Source of the DNA: JAFDXJ01 sp038257845
GTDB lineage: Bacteria > Bacteroidota > Bacteroidia > Chitinophagales > Chitinophagaceae
DNA: 64,000 bases
Direction: 5' to 3'
NCBI GenBank assembly: GCA_038257845.1
Contig: JBBSQL010000013.1
Location: 1-64,000, forward strand
Positions 27,816-37,605 of the stretch are shown piece by piece. Within the stretch, counting starts at the first letter, position 1; each line of letters starts with the position of its first letter. The translations under genes and the position numbers were made by a program. The notes under the pieces are model-generated. The model ran no database searches. It was not told the DNA's origin and saw only the letters and a list, made by a program, of their open reading frames with translations.

Positions 27816-28450
27816 AGAAAATTGTTTTTTCACTCATTGCAGTTTTTATTTTAAATATTCTTCCCTTTCTTTTTTATCCCGACTTATTACTGCATTTTAA
27901 AACGATCACCCTGGTCTTTGCAGCATTTTGTATATGGCTCACCCAACCTCCATTCAGTATAAAGGAAACAAAGGAAAACAGGGAGGAAGATAAATTTTCT
28001 ATCTTATTTATTCTCGTAGCTGCATCTGTAAGTATTGGGAGTGCAAACCTGGAATGGGCAAAAAATTACCCGGCTAATGAAGGCAATACAACTGTTACAA
28101 TTGTTGGTATATGTATGATCGTACTGGGAATTTTTTTACGCGTATGGGCTATCCGCACACTGGGAAAATATTTCACTGCTACTGTAGTATTACAGCAAAA
28201 ACAAACACTCATCACTTCCGGTCCATACAGGATCGTACGGCATCCGAGTTATCTCGGTGCATTTTTATCCATTGTAGGATGTGCTGTTTTTTTAAATGCA
28301 TATTTGAGTATAATTATCGCGGCAATCTTAATGTGTTTCAGTTACATCATACGCATCCGTGCAGAAGAAAAAGCACTAATCCAATATTTTGGAAATGATT
28401 ACCTGCAATTTTCAAAAAAAACCAATAGGTTATTCCCTTTAATTTGGTAA
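27812..28450 (+). CDS. Isoprenylcysteine carboxyl methyltransferase (ICMT/PEMT) family membrane protein
   Basis: A 212-residue membrane protein with about five hydrophobic segments. The C-terminal signature of this SAM-dependent family is clear: 'LITSGPYRIVRHPSYLGAFL' followed by 'RIRAEEKALIQYFGNDYLQF', where the H-P-x-Y and E-E residues shape the SAM and carboxylate pocket. Members methylate carboxyl, hydroxyl or amine groups of lipophilic substrates. Start and preceding stop overlap (ATGA), so it is translated with the acyltransferase-like gene. A pathway of acylation then methylation of one small lipid-like molecule is a reasonable inference. Confidence 0.8.
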   Translation: MKKIVFSLIAVFILNILPFLFYPDLLLHFKTITLVFAAFCIWLTQPPFSIKETKENREEDKFSILFILVAASVSIGSANLEWAKNYPANEGNTTVTIVGICMIVLGIFLRVWAIRTLGKYFTATVVLQQKQTLITSGPYRIVRHPSYLGAFLSIVGCAVFLNAYLSIIIAAILMCFSYIIRIRAEEKALIQYFGNDYLQFSKKTNRLFPLIW

Positions 28451-28480
28451 ATTTATTTATTAATTGCAGGTAAAATACTG

Positions 28481-30640
28481 ATGAAATCAAAACTACGCAC
28501 AGCATTTATTTTTACGATTTTCTGTTTGCGGGCGCATGTATTTGCGCAGCCGGTAGTGCATTATACAGATGCGAAAAATGCAATGCTGGTAGGGGAGGAT
28601 ATGCAATATGCTATGTCTTCCGGAAAATTTTCAAACGATCATTTATTAGTAACCAGTACTTTATTTCATGAAAGCAATGCAGCCATTCCTTTTTTTGGGG
28701 TTTCGGATAGTATTATTTGGGCTCGTTTTACCCTTGAAAATAATACTGGAGAGCCCTCACTAACTGCCTGGATGCAATACACGAATATCACGAATATTCA
28801 TGTATACACTCTTGTAAATGGGTCATTACAATTGCTCTCAGATTCTGAAAGGTCCGTTTTTCCAAAGAATGAAAATATTACTGCACCCATTAAATTTAAT
28901 CTTTTACTAAGGCCGGGTGAAACAAAAACCTATTACGTTCAAATCGCCGCGAAACACCCTGTGGTACTGGCTCTATTTATTGGTTCCAATATTGCCATCA
29001 ATACAGCCATCAACAGGCTTTCATTTATTTTGGGTGCATACCTCGGTATATTGCTGTCGGTGATCTTCTACAATTTATTCCTTTTTATTTCTATCAAAGA
29101 CCGCAACTATTTCTTATATATTTTGTACATTTTTTTATTGGGCCTCGCGCAATATACCCTGGCCGGGTTTGCCTATAAATATCTTTGGAGCCATAGCCCG
29201 AATCTTAATTTATACGCAGTGCCTGTAACCACTTCACTAGCGGCTATATTTGGGATCATTTTTGCCATGCACCTGATGCGTACACGTGAATTCACGCCCA
29301 TTACGCATAAAGTTTACCTCGGGTTTATCCTCTTATATTCAATTGCGATCATTTTTTCTTTGGCGGATATGAATAAATTGAGCTATTTCATCATCAATAT
29401 AAATAGTCTTTTTGCCGGTGCCACATCCATTTTTGCTTCTATCTATATTGCCCGAAAAGGCTACAGGCCGGCATTTTTCTTTTTCATATCCTGGATCTCA
29501 TTTTGCATCGGTCTCGTGATATTTAGTTTGCGCAATTTAGGCCTCATTCCCAGCAATGATTTCACCACCTATGTATTATACCTCGGATCTGCTATCGAAA
29601 CGATTTTATTGTCCGTAGCGCTGGCAGACCGGATCAATACAATGCAAAAGGAAAAGGAATTATCACAAAATTATGTGCTGCAGGTCTCGCTCGAAAAAGA
29701 AATGCTGATCAAAGAACAAAATATTTTACTGGAACAAAAAGTGCATGAACGCACCGGCGAACTGGAAAGATCAAACCTGCAATTAGGAGAAGCCATACTT
29801 GACCTGAAAAGTACTCAATCGCAATTGGTGGAATCGGCCAAGATGGCCTCCCTGGGGCAGTTAACGGCTGGCGTGGCACACGAAATAAATAATCCTATCA
29901 ACTTTGTAAAAGCGAATATTAAACCACTGAAAATGGATTTGGATGATATTTTCAGTATTATAAAAAAATATGAAGCACTGCATGAACAGGGTATGGAAAA
30001 TATCCGGGAATCACTGGAAGTTATCCAGGAAGAAAGCCTGAACATGGACCTGGAATTTTTGAAAAATGAGATCAGTCAGCTCATCAGTGGTATTGAAGAT
30101 GGTGCAGAAAGAACGGCTGAAATTGTACGCAGCCTGCGCACCTTCAGCAGGCTGGATGAAAGTGAATTGAAAAGTGTAAATATCTATGAAGGGATTGCCT
30201 CTACCCTGCTTTTATTGAGCAGCAGCATTCCAGGTTATATCCATATTGCAAAAGATTACCAGGCAACCGGCGATGTAGAATGTTACCCCGGAAAATTAAA
30301 CCAGGTATTCATGAATTTATTGAATAATGCCGTGCAGGCAATCATTTTTAAAGAGGAAAAAAACAAGCATGAATATATTACCATCAGCACAAAGGACGTT
30401 GATGGTTCTATCCGGATATCAATCAAAGATACCGGCCTGGGCATAACTCCGGAAGTGCGCAGTAAAATTTTTGACCCGTTTTTTACAACAAAAGATGTTG
30501 GTTCAGGAAACGGTTTGGGCTTATCTATCGTATTTAAGATAATAGAAATGCATAAAGGAAAAATAGAAATAGAATCTGAAGGATTGAATAAAGGAGCCGA
30601 TTTTATCATTACTTTGCCGCATATACAACCGCTAACTTAA
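28481..30640 (+). CDS. 7TMR-DISM sensor histidine kinase
   Basis: A 719-residue kinase. After a signal peptide (ends near 'FAQPVVHYTD') comes an extracytoplasmic jelly-roll 7TMR-DISMED2-like domain (about 30-170), then seven membrane helices (about 180-385), a coiled coil ('QNILLEQKVHERTGELERSN') and the kinase core. The phosphoacceptor is His467 in 'GQLTAGVAHEINNPINF', and the ATP domain has 'NQVFMNLLNNAVQA', 'IKDTGLGI' and 'GNGLGLSIVFKI'. DISM receptors bind extracellular small ligands or carbohydrates. It starts 30 bp after the methyltransferase, so it may sense the product of the two upstream enzymes. Confidence 0.9.
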   Translation: MKSKLRTAFIFTIFCLRAHVFAQPVVHYTDAKNAMLVGEDMQYAMSSGKFSNDHLLVTSTLFHESNAAIPFFGVSDSIIWARFTLENNTGEPSLTAWMQYTNITNIHVYTLVNGSLQLLSDSERSVFPKNENITAPIKFNLLLRPGETKTYYVQIAAKHPVVLALFIGSNIAINTAINRLSFILGAYLGILLSVIFYNLFLFISIKDRNYFLYILYIFLLGLAQYTLAGFAYKYLWSHSPNLNLYAVPVTTSLAAIFGIIFAMHLMRTREFTPITHKVYLGFILLYSIAIIFSLADMNKLSYFIININSLFAGATSIFASIYIARKGYRPAFFFFISWISFCIGLVIFSLRNLGLIPSNDFTTYVLYLGSAIETILLSVALADRINTMQKEKELSQNYVLQVSLEKEMLIKEQNILLEQKVHERTGELERSNLQLGEAILDLKSTQSQLVESAKMASLGQLTAGVAHEINNPINFVKANIKPLKMDLDDIFSIIKKYEALHEQGMENIRESLEVIQEESLNMDLEFLKNEISQLISGIEDGAERTAEIVRSLRTFSRLDESELKSVNIYEGIASTLLLLSSSIPGYIHIAKDYQATGDVECYPGKLNQVFMNLLNNAVQAIIFKEEKNKHEYITISTKDVDGSIRISIKDTGLGITPEVRSKIFDPFFTTKDVGSGNGLGLSIVFKIIEMHKGKIEIESEGLNKGADFIITLPHIQPLT

Positions 30641-30656
30641 CCAACAAACAATTTTT

Positions 30657-31751
30657 ATGCTGGCTAAAGAAAAACAAATTCACATCTTATTCATTGACGA
30701 CGAATTGAATAATCAAAATGCGTTTTATGCAGGTTTTCGAAGGCGTTTTAAGGTTTATACAGCTTCTTCAGCCGCTGAAGGCCTGGAAGTTTTGGAAAAA
30801 GAAAAGATACATGTAATCATTGCAGACCAGCGCATGCCCCAATTTACCGGCGTACAATTTTTTCAGAAAGTGCGCCGTTCGCATCCGTATCCCATGCGCA
30901 TTTTACTCACTGGCTACACAGATATTGAGGCACTTGAAGATGCTGTGAATAAAGGTGAAATTTACCGCTATATCAAAAAACCATGGGATGATAAGGAAGT
31001 GGAGCTGGCCATTCACAATGCGTATGAAATTTATTTTACGCGGGAACAATTGAGAATAAAAATATCTGAACTTGAAAAAACAAATGATGAACTGAACCGG
31101 CTTGTTTACAGCACTTCACATGACTTACGTTCCCCGCTGGCATCAATAATGGGCGTATTGAATTTAGCCAAAATGGAAAACTCCGTGAAGGATCCCAATG
31201 GGTATTTGGAAATGATTGGAATTTGCGCAGTGAAAATGGATGATTACATTAAAAAGATCATTGAATATTATAAAAGTGTGCGCGTAGAAGAAGCCAATGA
31301 TCAAATTGATTTTAAAAAGATCATACAGGAAAATATACAATTACATAAAATGCAAAATCCTTCATTGCAATTTAATATATCAGTGACTCAGGATATTGAA
31401 TTTGTAAATGATGCATTTCGTATGACAGTTATTTTTGACAACCTTATTTCCAATGCACTGAAATACCAGAAGCCGGAAGAAAAGAATCAAAAGATCAGTA
31501 TTGACGTTCGGGTAACCAAAGAAAAAGCAAATATCATTATTGAGGATAATGGCATCGGTATTTCCGAAAAAGACCTAACCAATATTTTCACCATGTTTTT
31601 CCGGAGTACCAGCAATGCTACCGGCCTGGGCATTGGCTTATTCATCGTGCAGGAAGCTGTTTCAAAATTGCATGGTAAAATTTCAGTGCAATCTGAATTG
31701 GGACAGGGTACAAAATTTTTACTCGAAATTCCCAATAAATTGGAAGCTTAG
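30657..31751 (+). CDS. Response regulator-histidine kinase hybrid (REC-HisKA-HATPase)
   Basis: A 364-residue soluble protein. Residues 1-125 form a receiver with Asp57 in 'VIIADQRMPQFTG' and 'ILLTGYTDIEAL'. A short coiled coil leads to a HisKA domain with His155 in 'YSTSHDLRSPLASIMG', then a HATPase domain with 'DNLISNALKYQKPE', 'IEDNGIGI' and 'GLGIGLFIVQEAV'. There are no membrane segments. It lies 16 bp after the 7TM kinase and is probably its direct partner, receiving phosphate at the REC domain and controlling its own kinase. No DNA-binding output is encoded in the operon, so the final target is unknown. Confidence 0.9.
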   Translation: MLAKEKQIHILFIDDELNNQNAFYAGFRRRFKVYTASSAAEGLEVLEKEKIHVIIADQRMPQFTGVQFFQKVRRSHPYPMRILLTGYTDIEALEDAVNKGEIYRYIKKPWDDKEVELAIHNAYEIYFTREQLRIKISELEKTNDELNRLVYSTSHDLRSPLASIMGVLNLAKMENSVKDPNGYLEMIGICAVKMDDYIKKIIEYYKSVRVEEANDQIDFKKIIQENIQLHKMQNPSLQFNISVTQDIEFVNDAFRMTVIFDNLISNALKYQKPEEKNQKISIDVRVTKEKANIIIEDNGIGISEKDLTNIFTMFFRSTSNATGLGIGLFIVQEAVSKLHGKISVQSELGQGTKFLLEIPNKLEA

Positions 31752-31870
31752 TTTTCACTGAATATTGTTTCTGAATTCAATCACACTTTTTCTTTCATTT
31801 ATTTTCTGCTGATTCTTCTTTCCATTTCAATCTTCTGTTTTATTTTTACAGCATCAGCTAAATTTCTTAC

Positions 31871-32836
31871 ATGCAAACATTCGAAGCGCTCTCCGGAATT
31901 TTTAATGAACGTTTTTCTACAACACATTTTAATCAAAGTCCTGAAACATTGTATGAACCCTGCGATTATTTCCTTTCGCTGGGCGGAAAGCGTGTGCGTC
32001 CCGTGATCTGCCTCATGGGAAATGAATTATTTGAACCCATTGGCAATGATGCCTGGAATGCGGCGACTGCTATTGAACTCTTTCACAATTTCACATTGAT
32101 ACATGATGATATTATGGATGCTGCTGCATTGCGCCGCGGTAAACAAACTGTACACAATAAATACAGCCAGGAAACTGCTTTACTCGCCGGTGATGTAATG
32201 ATGGTGGCTGCTTACAGATATTTAGCTAAAATAAATGCATCCCGTTTAAAACCCATTTTACAGATATTTAATAAAACTGCTATAGAAGTTTGTGAAGGCC
32301 AGCAACTGGATATTGATTTTGAAAAAAAGGAAGCAGTTTCTTTAAATGATTATATCAATATGATCACATTAAAAACGTCTGTCCTGCTTGCCGCCAGTAT
32401 AAAAATTGGCGCGGTGCTCGGTGGTGCGAGTGAAGGAAACTGTAATCACTTATATGAATTTGGCCGAAACCTCGGCATTGCATTTCAAATACAGGATGAT
32501 TACCTGGATGCTTTTGGCAACCCGGAAAAATTTGGCAAAGAACCCGGTGGAGATATTAAACAAAATAAAAAAACTGCCCTGCTCGTGTATGCATTGGAAA
32601 ATGCGAATGAACAAAGTAAAAAAGAATTACAACAAATACTTCGCAGCGAATCAGCAGATAAAGTTTCCAAAGTATTGCAATTCTTCCGGGAATGTGGTGT
32701 AGATGAATGGGCAAAAAAATTAAAACAAAAATATATGGATACGGCGCTCTTTCACCTCGAAGAAACAGCCGTGATATCTTCCCGAAAAAAAAATCTTAAA
32801 AGCCTCGCGGAGTTTTTGGTGGGAAGAGAATATTAA
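31871..32836 (+). CDS. Polyprenyl diphosphate synthase family protein
   Basis: A 321-residue trans-isoprenyl diphosphate synthase extending allylic diphosphates with isopentenyl diphosphate. The first Asp-rich motif is 'LIHDDIMDAAALRRG' (Asp79, Asp80, Asp83) and the second 'FQIQDDYLDAFG'. The upstream 'GGKRVRPVI' binds the diphosphate. Chain length depends on residues before the first motif ('FHNFT'), which suggest a medium or long product, possibly the menaquinone side chain, but this is inference. Its products could also feed the UbiA enzyme at 3196. It lies 119 bp after the kinase operon with its own upstream region. Confidence 0.92.
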   Translation: MQTFEALSGIFNERFSTTHFNQSPETLYEPCDYFLSLGGKRVRPVICLMGNELFEPIGNDAWNAATAIELFHNFTLIHDDIMDAAALRRGKQTVHNKYSQETALLAGDVMMVAAYRYLAKINASRLKPILQIFNKTAIEVCEGQQLDIDFEKKEAVSLNDYINMITLKTSVLLAASIKIGAVLGGASEGNCNHLYEFGRNLGIAFQIQDDYLDAFGNPEKFGKEPGGDIKQNKKTALLVYALENANEQSKKELQQILRSESADKVSKVLQFFRECGVDEWAKKLKQKYMDTALFHLEETAVISSRKKNLKSLAEFLVGREY

Positions 32837-32942
32837 GCTAACAACTAAAAGATAACAGGTAAAAGATGAAAACCGGAAGCAAAAATATTCAATGAAAAAT
32901 GGATAAATTTTTTGTATCTTACTTTTCTACTAAAAAGTAAAA

Positions 32943-33299
32943 GTGCAAAACTCTGAAAGACCATTGAGAAATAAAAGTTATCATTTTGCAATAAAAATTA
33001 TACAATTTAGCCAGGGACTTATTTCAAAACAAAAGGAATTTGTATTAAGCAGGCAAATTTTAAAGTCGGGCACAGCCATTGGTGCACTCATTCAAGAATC
33101 AGAATTTGCTGCAAGCAAAGCAGATTTTATTAACAAACTCACTGTTTCTTTGAAAGAAGCAAATGAGACTGAATATTGGCTGATGCTTTTGTATGATACA
33201 GGTTATTGTACAAAAGAAGAATTTGAAAACCTGCTCACAGCCTGTAAAGAACTTATAGCCATGCTTATCAGTTCTCTTAAAACACTGAAAAAAAATTGA
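32943..33299 (+). CDS. Four-helix-bundle protein (23S rRNA intervening-sequence type)
   Basis: A 118-residue helical protein with the family pattern 'LRNKSYHFAIKIIQFSQGL', 'LSRQILKSGTAIGALIQESEFAAS', 'DFINKLTVSLKEANETEYWLMLLYDTGY' and a C-terminal 'CKELIAMLISSLKTLKK'. These small pentameric proteins are common in Bacteroidota, often as solitary genes between unrelated neighbours, and have no established function. The start is GTG at 32943. The gene is bracketed by related sequences (AGCTAACA...AAAGATAACAGGT before, ATCTGTTAGCTTTTAACTT after), which may mark a mobile insertion. Confidence 0.85.
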   Translation: MQNSERPLRNKSYHFAIKIIQFSQGLISKQKEFVLSRQILKSGTAIGALIQESEFAASKADFINKLTVSLKEANETEYWLMLLYDTGYCTKEEFENLLTACKELIAMLISSLKTLKKN

Positions 33300-33320
33300 A
33301 ACCATTTTTGCCTTTATCTG

Positions 33321-34091
33321 TTAGCTTTTAACTTTCTCTATTAAATAAGAATTTGCCTGCGCGGTGCAGGTGACCACCAAATCATTGATGCAAACATGTT
33401 CTGGTAAAGTAGTGCAGTAATAACAAATCTCTGCGATATCATTCGGATGCAGTGGTTCATATCCTTCATAAATGGACTTTGCTTTTTCTTCATCACCTTT
33501 AAAACGCACGATTGAAAATTCTGTTTCCGCAGCCCCGGGATGCAGTGCAGTCACTTTTATATGATGCGATAATAAATCAATTCGCTGTGCTTTGCTGATC
33601 GCTTCAACTGCATGCTTTGTGGCACAGTACATATTTCCATTTGGATAAACTTCCTTGGATGCTGTAGAGCCGATATTGATGATATGCCCTTTTTTATTTT
33701 TTATCATAAAAGGTAAAACCGCGCGGCTTACATTCAGCAAACCTTTGACATTTGTATCCAGCATAATATCCCAATCTTCCATGGATGCTGTGTCAAAAGA
33801 TTCACGGCCAAGTGCCAGGCCTGCATTATTTACCAGGACATCTATGTTTTGCCATTCTGAAGGCAAATTTTTTATGGCTTTGAAAACATCCTCCCGGTTG
33901 CGCACATCAAAAACCAGTGGCAATATTTTTACACCAAAAGTTGATTGCAGATTTTCTGCAAGGGCTTTTAATTTTTCTGCACGCCTGCCTGTAATAATGC
34001 AATCTGTTTTTTGTGATGCAAATTTTTCCGCGATAGCTTTTCCAAAACCGGAAGTAGCGCCTGTTATAAAAACGATCTTTCTTTTTTCCAT
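33321..34091 (-). CDS. Short-chain dehydrogenase/reductase (SDR)
   Basis: A 256-residue classical SDR. The NAD(P) motif is 'FITGATSGFGKAIAEKFA' with 'ITGRRAEKL' suggesting NADPH preference, 'LVNNAGLALG' is the structural NNAG motif, and Ser142, Tyr155 and Lys159 ('YCATKHAVEA') form the catalytic set. The sequence resembles the YdfG/NAD(P)-dependent 3-hydroxy acid dehydrogenase group that oxidises serine- or threonine-like hydroxy acids. It is monocistronic and convergent with the four-helix-bundle gene. Substrate not certain. Confidence 0.9.
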   Translation of the reverse strand: MEKRKIVFITGATSGFGKAIAEKFASQKTDCIITGRRAEKLKALAENLQSTFGVKILPLVFDVRNREDVFKAIKNLPSEWQNIDVLVNNAGLALGRESFDTASMEDWDIMLDTNVKGLLNVSRAVLPFMIKNKKGHIINIGSTASKEVYPNGNMYCATKHAVEAISKAQRIDLLSHHIKVTALHPGAAETEFSIVRFKGDEEKAKSIYEGYEPLHPNDIAEICYYCTTLPEHVCINDLVVTCTAQANSYLIEKVKS

Positions 34092-34124
34092 ACTGTTTTT
34101 GCAAAAATAATTCCTATGAAACTT

Positions 34125-36773
34125 TTACCTGATCAATACAATGGTACCTTTTTTATCTACCGTTTTTCCTAAATAATCTACTCCTTCGGCCTGGTAAACA
34201 AACGTACCACTACCCTGCTTCTCACCTTTAAATGTGCCATCCCAGCCTTTACCAATTTCATTAGTACTAAAGATCAATTGTCCGTAGCGATTGAAGATGC
34301 GGAAAAATTTAAATTCTTTCATGCCTACTAAAATCGGTTTGATATTATCATTCAAGCCATCGCCATTGGGCGTAAAGGCGCTTGGGACAAATATATCCGG
34401 CATAGTTTTGAAAACGATCACCAGTATATCATCATACCCCACACAACCTTCCGGCGTTTCAGCTTTAACAACATACCTGATGGAATCAATGGTGGATGGC
34501 AAAGTTGCAATTGGATTGGGAATTTGAGGATTACTCAAACCGGTTACCGGGCTCCAGGTAAAATTGGTTGCACCATTTGCAGTTGCATTTAATTGCAAAG
34601 GTTGCGTTGCAACGATCATTGTATCATTACCGGCAAAAGTATATACCGGTGGCGTTACGCGAACAACTATCGTATCTGTTACCGGTTTTGGACAACCCAA
34701 TGTATCGGTTACGGTAAGAAAATATTGAGTGGTGTTTTGCGGCCCTGCAGTTGGATTCAGGGTATTTGAATTTAATAATGTATTTGTTGGTGTCCAGGTA
34801 AATGCTGATGCCGTAATATTTGCATGCAGCACAACGGTTTTTCCAAAACAAATAGCGGTATCCAGGCCTGCATCAACCGCGGGATAAGGAACAACGCGCA
34901 CGAAAATATCATCTTTAGTAAAACACTTGCCCACACTGGATGTGAGGGTATAATTTGTATTAACCAATGGTGTCGCAATAGGATTTAAAATATTCGGATT
35001 ATCAAGGCCTGTGACGGGCGACCAGCTAAACGTTAAGCCATTCGTTTGCGGATTTAATTGAATGCCATCCGTTAAACAAATAGTGGTGTCACTGCCTGCA
35101 TTTAGCGATACAAAATCAATAACACTCACCTTTATCGAGTCTGAATTTTTACAACCTTTATCATCAATAGATAAAGCATAAGTTGTTGTTTGCAAGGGAT
35201 AAACAATTGGGTTTGCAATACTCGTATTGTTGATATTATAATTTGGTGTCCAGGTAAAAGTCGCGCCCACGTTGCCTGAGCTTGATTGCAGTCTCACTGA
35301 ATCTTTTGCACAGATCAATGTATCATGAAATGGTACCGTTAAAGATGGCAAATCATTGATGACCACATCTTTCATAATGGTAGCTGCGCAGCCTTTACTA
35401 TTGGTAACGGTAAGTTGCACCTGCACCGTTCCCGGCTTAGGATATGGGTATGTCGGATTTTGTGAATGTGATGTATCCGCCAGCGTGGACAAATCCCCAA
35501 AATCCCAGCGCCAGCTATCAATTACTCCATATTTTGTAGTCGTTAAATCCTTAAACTGGTAAGGATTCAACACACAACTGCCAGAAGCACTGAAGTCTGG
35601 AAAAAAGCCAGGATAAACCAATGCAAGTGTGATTGTTGAATCTGTACATTGTTCGCCTTTGTTGATCACTAATTTCACAGTGTATTGGCCGGTATCCGTA
35701 TAAGTATGTGTGGCAACTGGAGCCGTTGACGTATTATTGGTTGAAGTAGGGTCACCAAAATCCCATAAGTAAGTATGTATGCCGGAAGAAGTGGATTCAT
35801 TTTGGAAAGTGAGTGTGAAGCCATCGCAGGAAAGATAAGATGGTTTTAAATCCGCGGCGGCAAAATCACAGTTACCAATGGTAAGTATAAAATCTTTTCG
35901 ATGCACATTTAATACAATTCCATTCCGCCATTCAGTGGCTGCTACATTCACTACATATTTGCCGGGCACCGCCGGTGCATCTCCACTGATCGTTCCCGTT
36001 TTAGGATCAATATAAACATCTGCGCCAAGGGGAAATCCACCGGAATAAGGCGCTAAATAAGGAAGCCTGATCAAACTTAAAAATTGGGTGGGCGCTGGAT
36101 TTGGATCAGCATTACTTCCGCCATCATAGGCCGGCAAAAATGAATAGGAAAGTGAATCACCATCTGCGTCATTGGCACTGAAATCCAGTACGAAATGTTT
36201 ACCGGCACATACGATGCCCGTATCTTTTACAACAAATTGAGGGCAATTGTCAAATCCCGTCGGCATCATTATCTTACCCGGAATATTCGTAATAAAAGTT
36301 CCACCAACAGCCCTTGTTCCAACCGGATCATCATCAATATTCGTCATTTCCTGGCGGCTATATCTTACCCAGGATAAAATAAATCCTTCCGGGTTGTTAT
36401 TGGGAAGATCAATGAAATTGCTGTATGTACCTACCTGGTAGCAAACATTTACATTCCCGATGAGACAAGGGATCGCGCCTTGTGTATTTTGAATCACCGG
36501 TGGGTTGCCACTCCATTGCTGGTTTAAAACTACGGTTGTATAAAGTTGTGAATTGGCATTGTAATAGATACCAATATTCACCAATTCTCCGTTCAATGAT
36601 GCGCCATTGGAAGTACACTCCCGGAAAAGGCGCATGGTTATTTTATATTTATTGGTATTGGGTTGTGTGCCTGGGCCAATGTATTGGTAAAATAATTCGC
36701 CACCTGATATATGCGTGGCAAAAGATTGTATAGAAAAAAATAAAAAGGTGGCGATGTACAGAATTTTTTTCAT
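34125..36773 (-). CDS. Secreted PKD-repeat protein with gliding-motility/T9SS C-terminal domain
   Basis: An 882-residue surface protein from the ATG at 36773, which begins a clean signal peptide (MKKILYIATFLFFSIQSFA). A longer start 19 codons upstream lies inside the preceding gene and is rejected. The N-terminal third opens 'HISGGELFYQYIG', common in Bacteroidota cell-surface proteins. PKD domains follow ('YLWDFGDPTS', 'SWRWDFGDLST'), then repeated 'TFTWTP...' Ig-like segments. The end ('IFVPSAFTPNGDGLNDNIKP' to 'GTIVLIR') is the gliding-motility-associated C-terminal (CHU_C) domain that directs export by the type IX secretion system. An adhesin role is likely. Confidence 0.88.
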   Translation of the reverse strand: MKKILYIATFLFFSIQSFATHISGGELFYQYIGPGTQPNTNKYKITMRLFRECTSNGASLNGELVNIGIYYNANSQLYTTVVLNQQWSGNPPVIQNTQGAIPCLIGNVNVCYQVGTYSNFIDLPNNNPEGFILSWVRYSRQEMTNIDDDPVGTRAVGGTFITNIPGKIMMPTGFDNCPQFVVKDTGIVCAGKHFVLDFSANDADGDSLSYSFLPAYDGGSNADPNPAPTQFLSLIRLPYLAPYSGGFPLGADVYIDPKTGTISGDAPAVPGKYVVNVAATEWRNGIVLNVHRKDFILTIGNCDFAAADLKPSYLSCDGFTLTFQNESTSSGIHTYLWDFGDPTSTNNTSTAPVATHTYTDTGQYTVKLVINKGEQCTDSTITLALVYPGFFPDFSASGSCVLNPYQFKDLTTTKYGVIDSWRWDFGDLSTLADTSHSQNPTYPYPKPGTVQVQLTVTNSKGCAATIMKDVVINDLPSLTVPFHDTLICAKDSVRLQSSSGNVGATFTWTPNYNINNTSIANPIVYPLQTTTYALSIDDKGCKNSDSIKVSVIDFVSLNAGSDTTICLTDGIQLNPQTNGLTFSWSPVTGLDNPNILNPIATPLVNTNYTLTSSVGKCFTKDDIFVRVVPYPAVDAGLDTAICFGKTVVLHANITASAFTWTPTNTLLNSNTLNPTAGPQNTTQYFLTVTDTLGCPKPVTDTIVVRVTPPVYTFAGNDTMIVATQPLQLNATANGATNFTWSPVTGLSNPQIPNPIATLPSTIDSIRYVVKAETPEGCVGYDDILVIVFKTMPDIFVPSAFTPNGDGLNDNIKPILVGMKEFKFFRIFNRYGQLIFSTNEIGKGWDGTFKGEKQGSGTFVYQAEGVDYLGKTVDKKGTIVLIR

Positions 36774-36801
36774 GTATTCATTCAGTTTTTTCTGGCAGTA
36801 T

Positions 36802-37605
36802 TTATTTTCCAACACTTTCAATAAAATCAAGCATAAAATTAGTTAATTTTCCCGGCGCTTCGAACATGCTTTTATGCCCTGTATTTTCCAAAATGTGAAT
36901 ATAGGAAATATCCGGCATGTGCATTTGTTTTAATAGATCTTCCAAAGGTGCTGCGGTATCTTCCGTGCCACAAACAAATAAAACCGGTACACTGCTTTTT
37001 TGGAGGACGGCCGTATTATCAGGCCTTTGCATCATGGCCGTATAATACTGAACAAGCGTTTCTTTTTTAAAACTTTTTGCATTCTCCACGAATGTTTCCA
37101 CCAGTTCCCTGTTTGTTTGCCTGAATGCATCTGCAAAAAGTGGTGGCAAAATTTGTCGCAAAAATTCGTGTGGGCCATACCTTTCAATCATACGAATACT
37201 CTTTAATCTTCTCTCCTGTTGCTGCTCTGTATCTGCAAATGCAGTGGAATTGATTAACCCAAAACCCACTAAACTTTCCGGGTATTTTTTTGCAAATGCC
37301 AATGTGATATAGCCACCCATGCTATGCCCGAGCATTATGCATTTGTCAATTTTTTCAAAGACTAAAAGTGCATGTATAATGTCCGCATAATCTTCAATGG
37401 ATGCTTCACTATTTATATACATATCAGAATGCCCGCTGCCCGGGAGATCCGGGCATATAAGCAAACATTTTTTCTCCAAAACTTCCCTGCATTTATCCCA
37501 GATACGACTGTCTTCACCAAAGCCATGCAACAAAATCACAGGAAGTCCATTTCCGGTTTTATGGTAAAATATTTCTGTATTATTATTAAAAATAAGTTTC
37601 TGCAT
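36802..37605 (-). CDS. Alpha/beta hydrolase
   Basis: A 267-residue hydrolase from the ATG at 37605 (MQKLIFNNNTEIFYHKTG); a start nine codons upstream is also possible. The oxyanion region is 'VILLHGFGEDSRIWD', the nucleophile Ser is in 'LGHSMGGYITLAFA', the acid is probably the Asp in 'FVCGTEDTAAP' and the base His is in 'ENTGHKSMFE'. No signal peptide, so cytoplasmic. It overlaps the 3' end of the DUF4105 gene by about 20 bp, indicating an operon with it. Likely an esterase or C-C hydrolase; substrate unknown. Confidence 0.88.
   Translation of the reverse strand: MQKLIFNNNTEIFYHKTGNGLPVILLHGFGEDSRIWDKCREVLEKKCLLICPDLPGSGHSDMYINSEASIEDYADIIHALLVFEKIDKCIMLGHSMGGYITLAFAKKYPESLVGFGLINSTAFADTEQQQERRLKSIRMIERYGPHEFLRQILPPLFADAFRQTNRELVETFVENAKSFKKETLVQYYTAMMQRPDNTAVLQKSSVPVLFVCGTEDTAAPLEDLLKQMHMPDISYIHILENTGHKSMFEAPGKLTNFMLDFIESVGK

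Noticed and set aside
36774..36830. Upstream start for the PKD surface protein
   Set aside because: The extra 19 residues lie before a clear signal peptide and overlap the neighbouring hydrolase gene.
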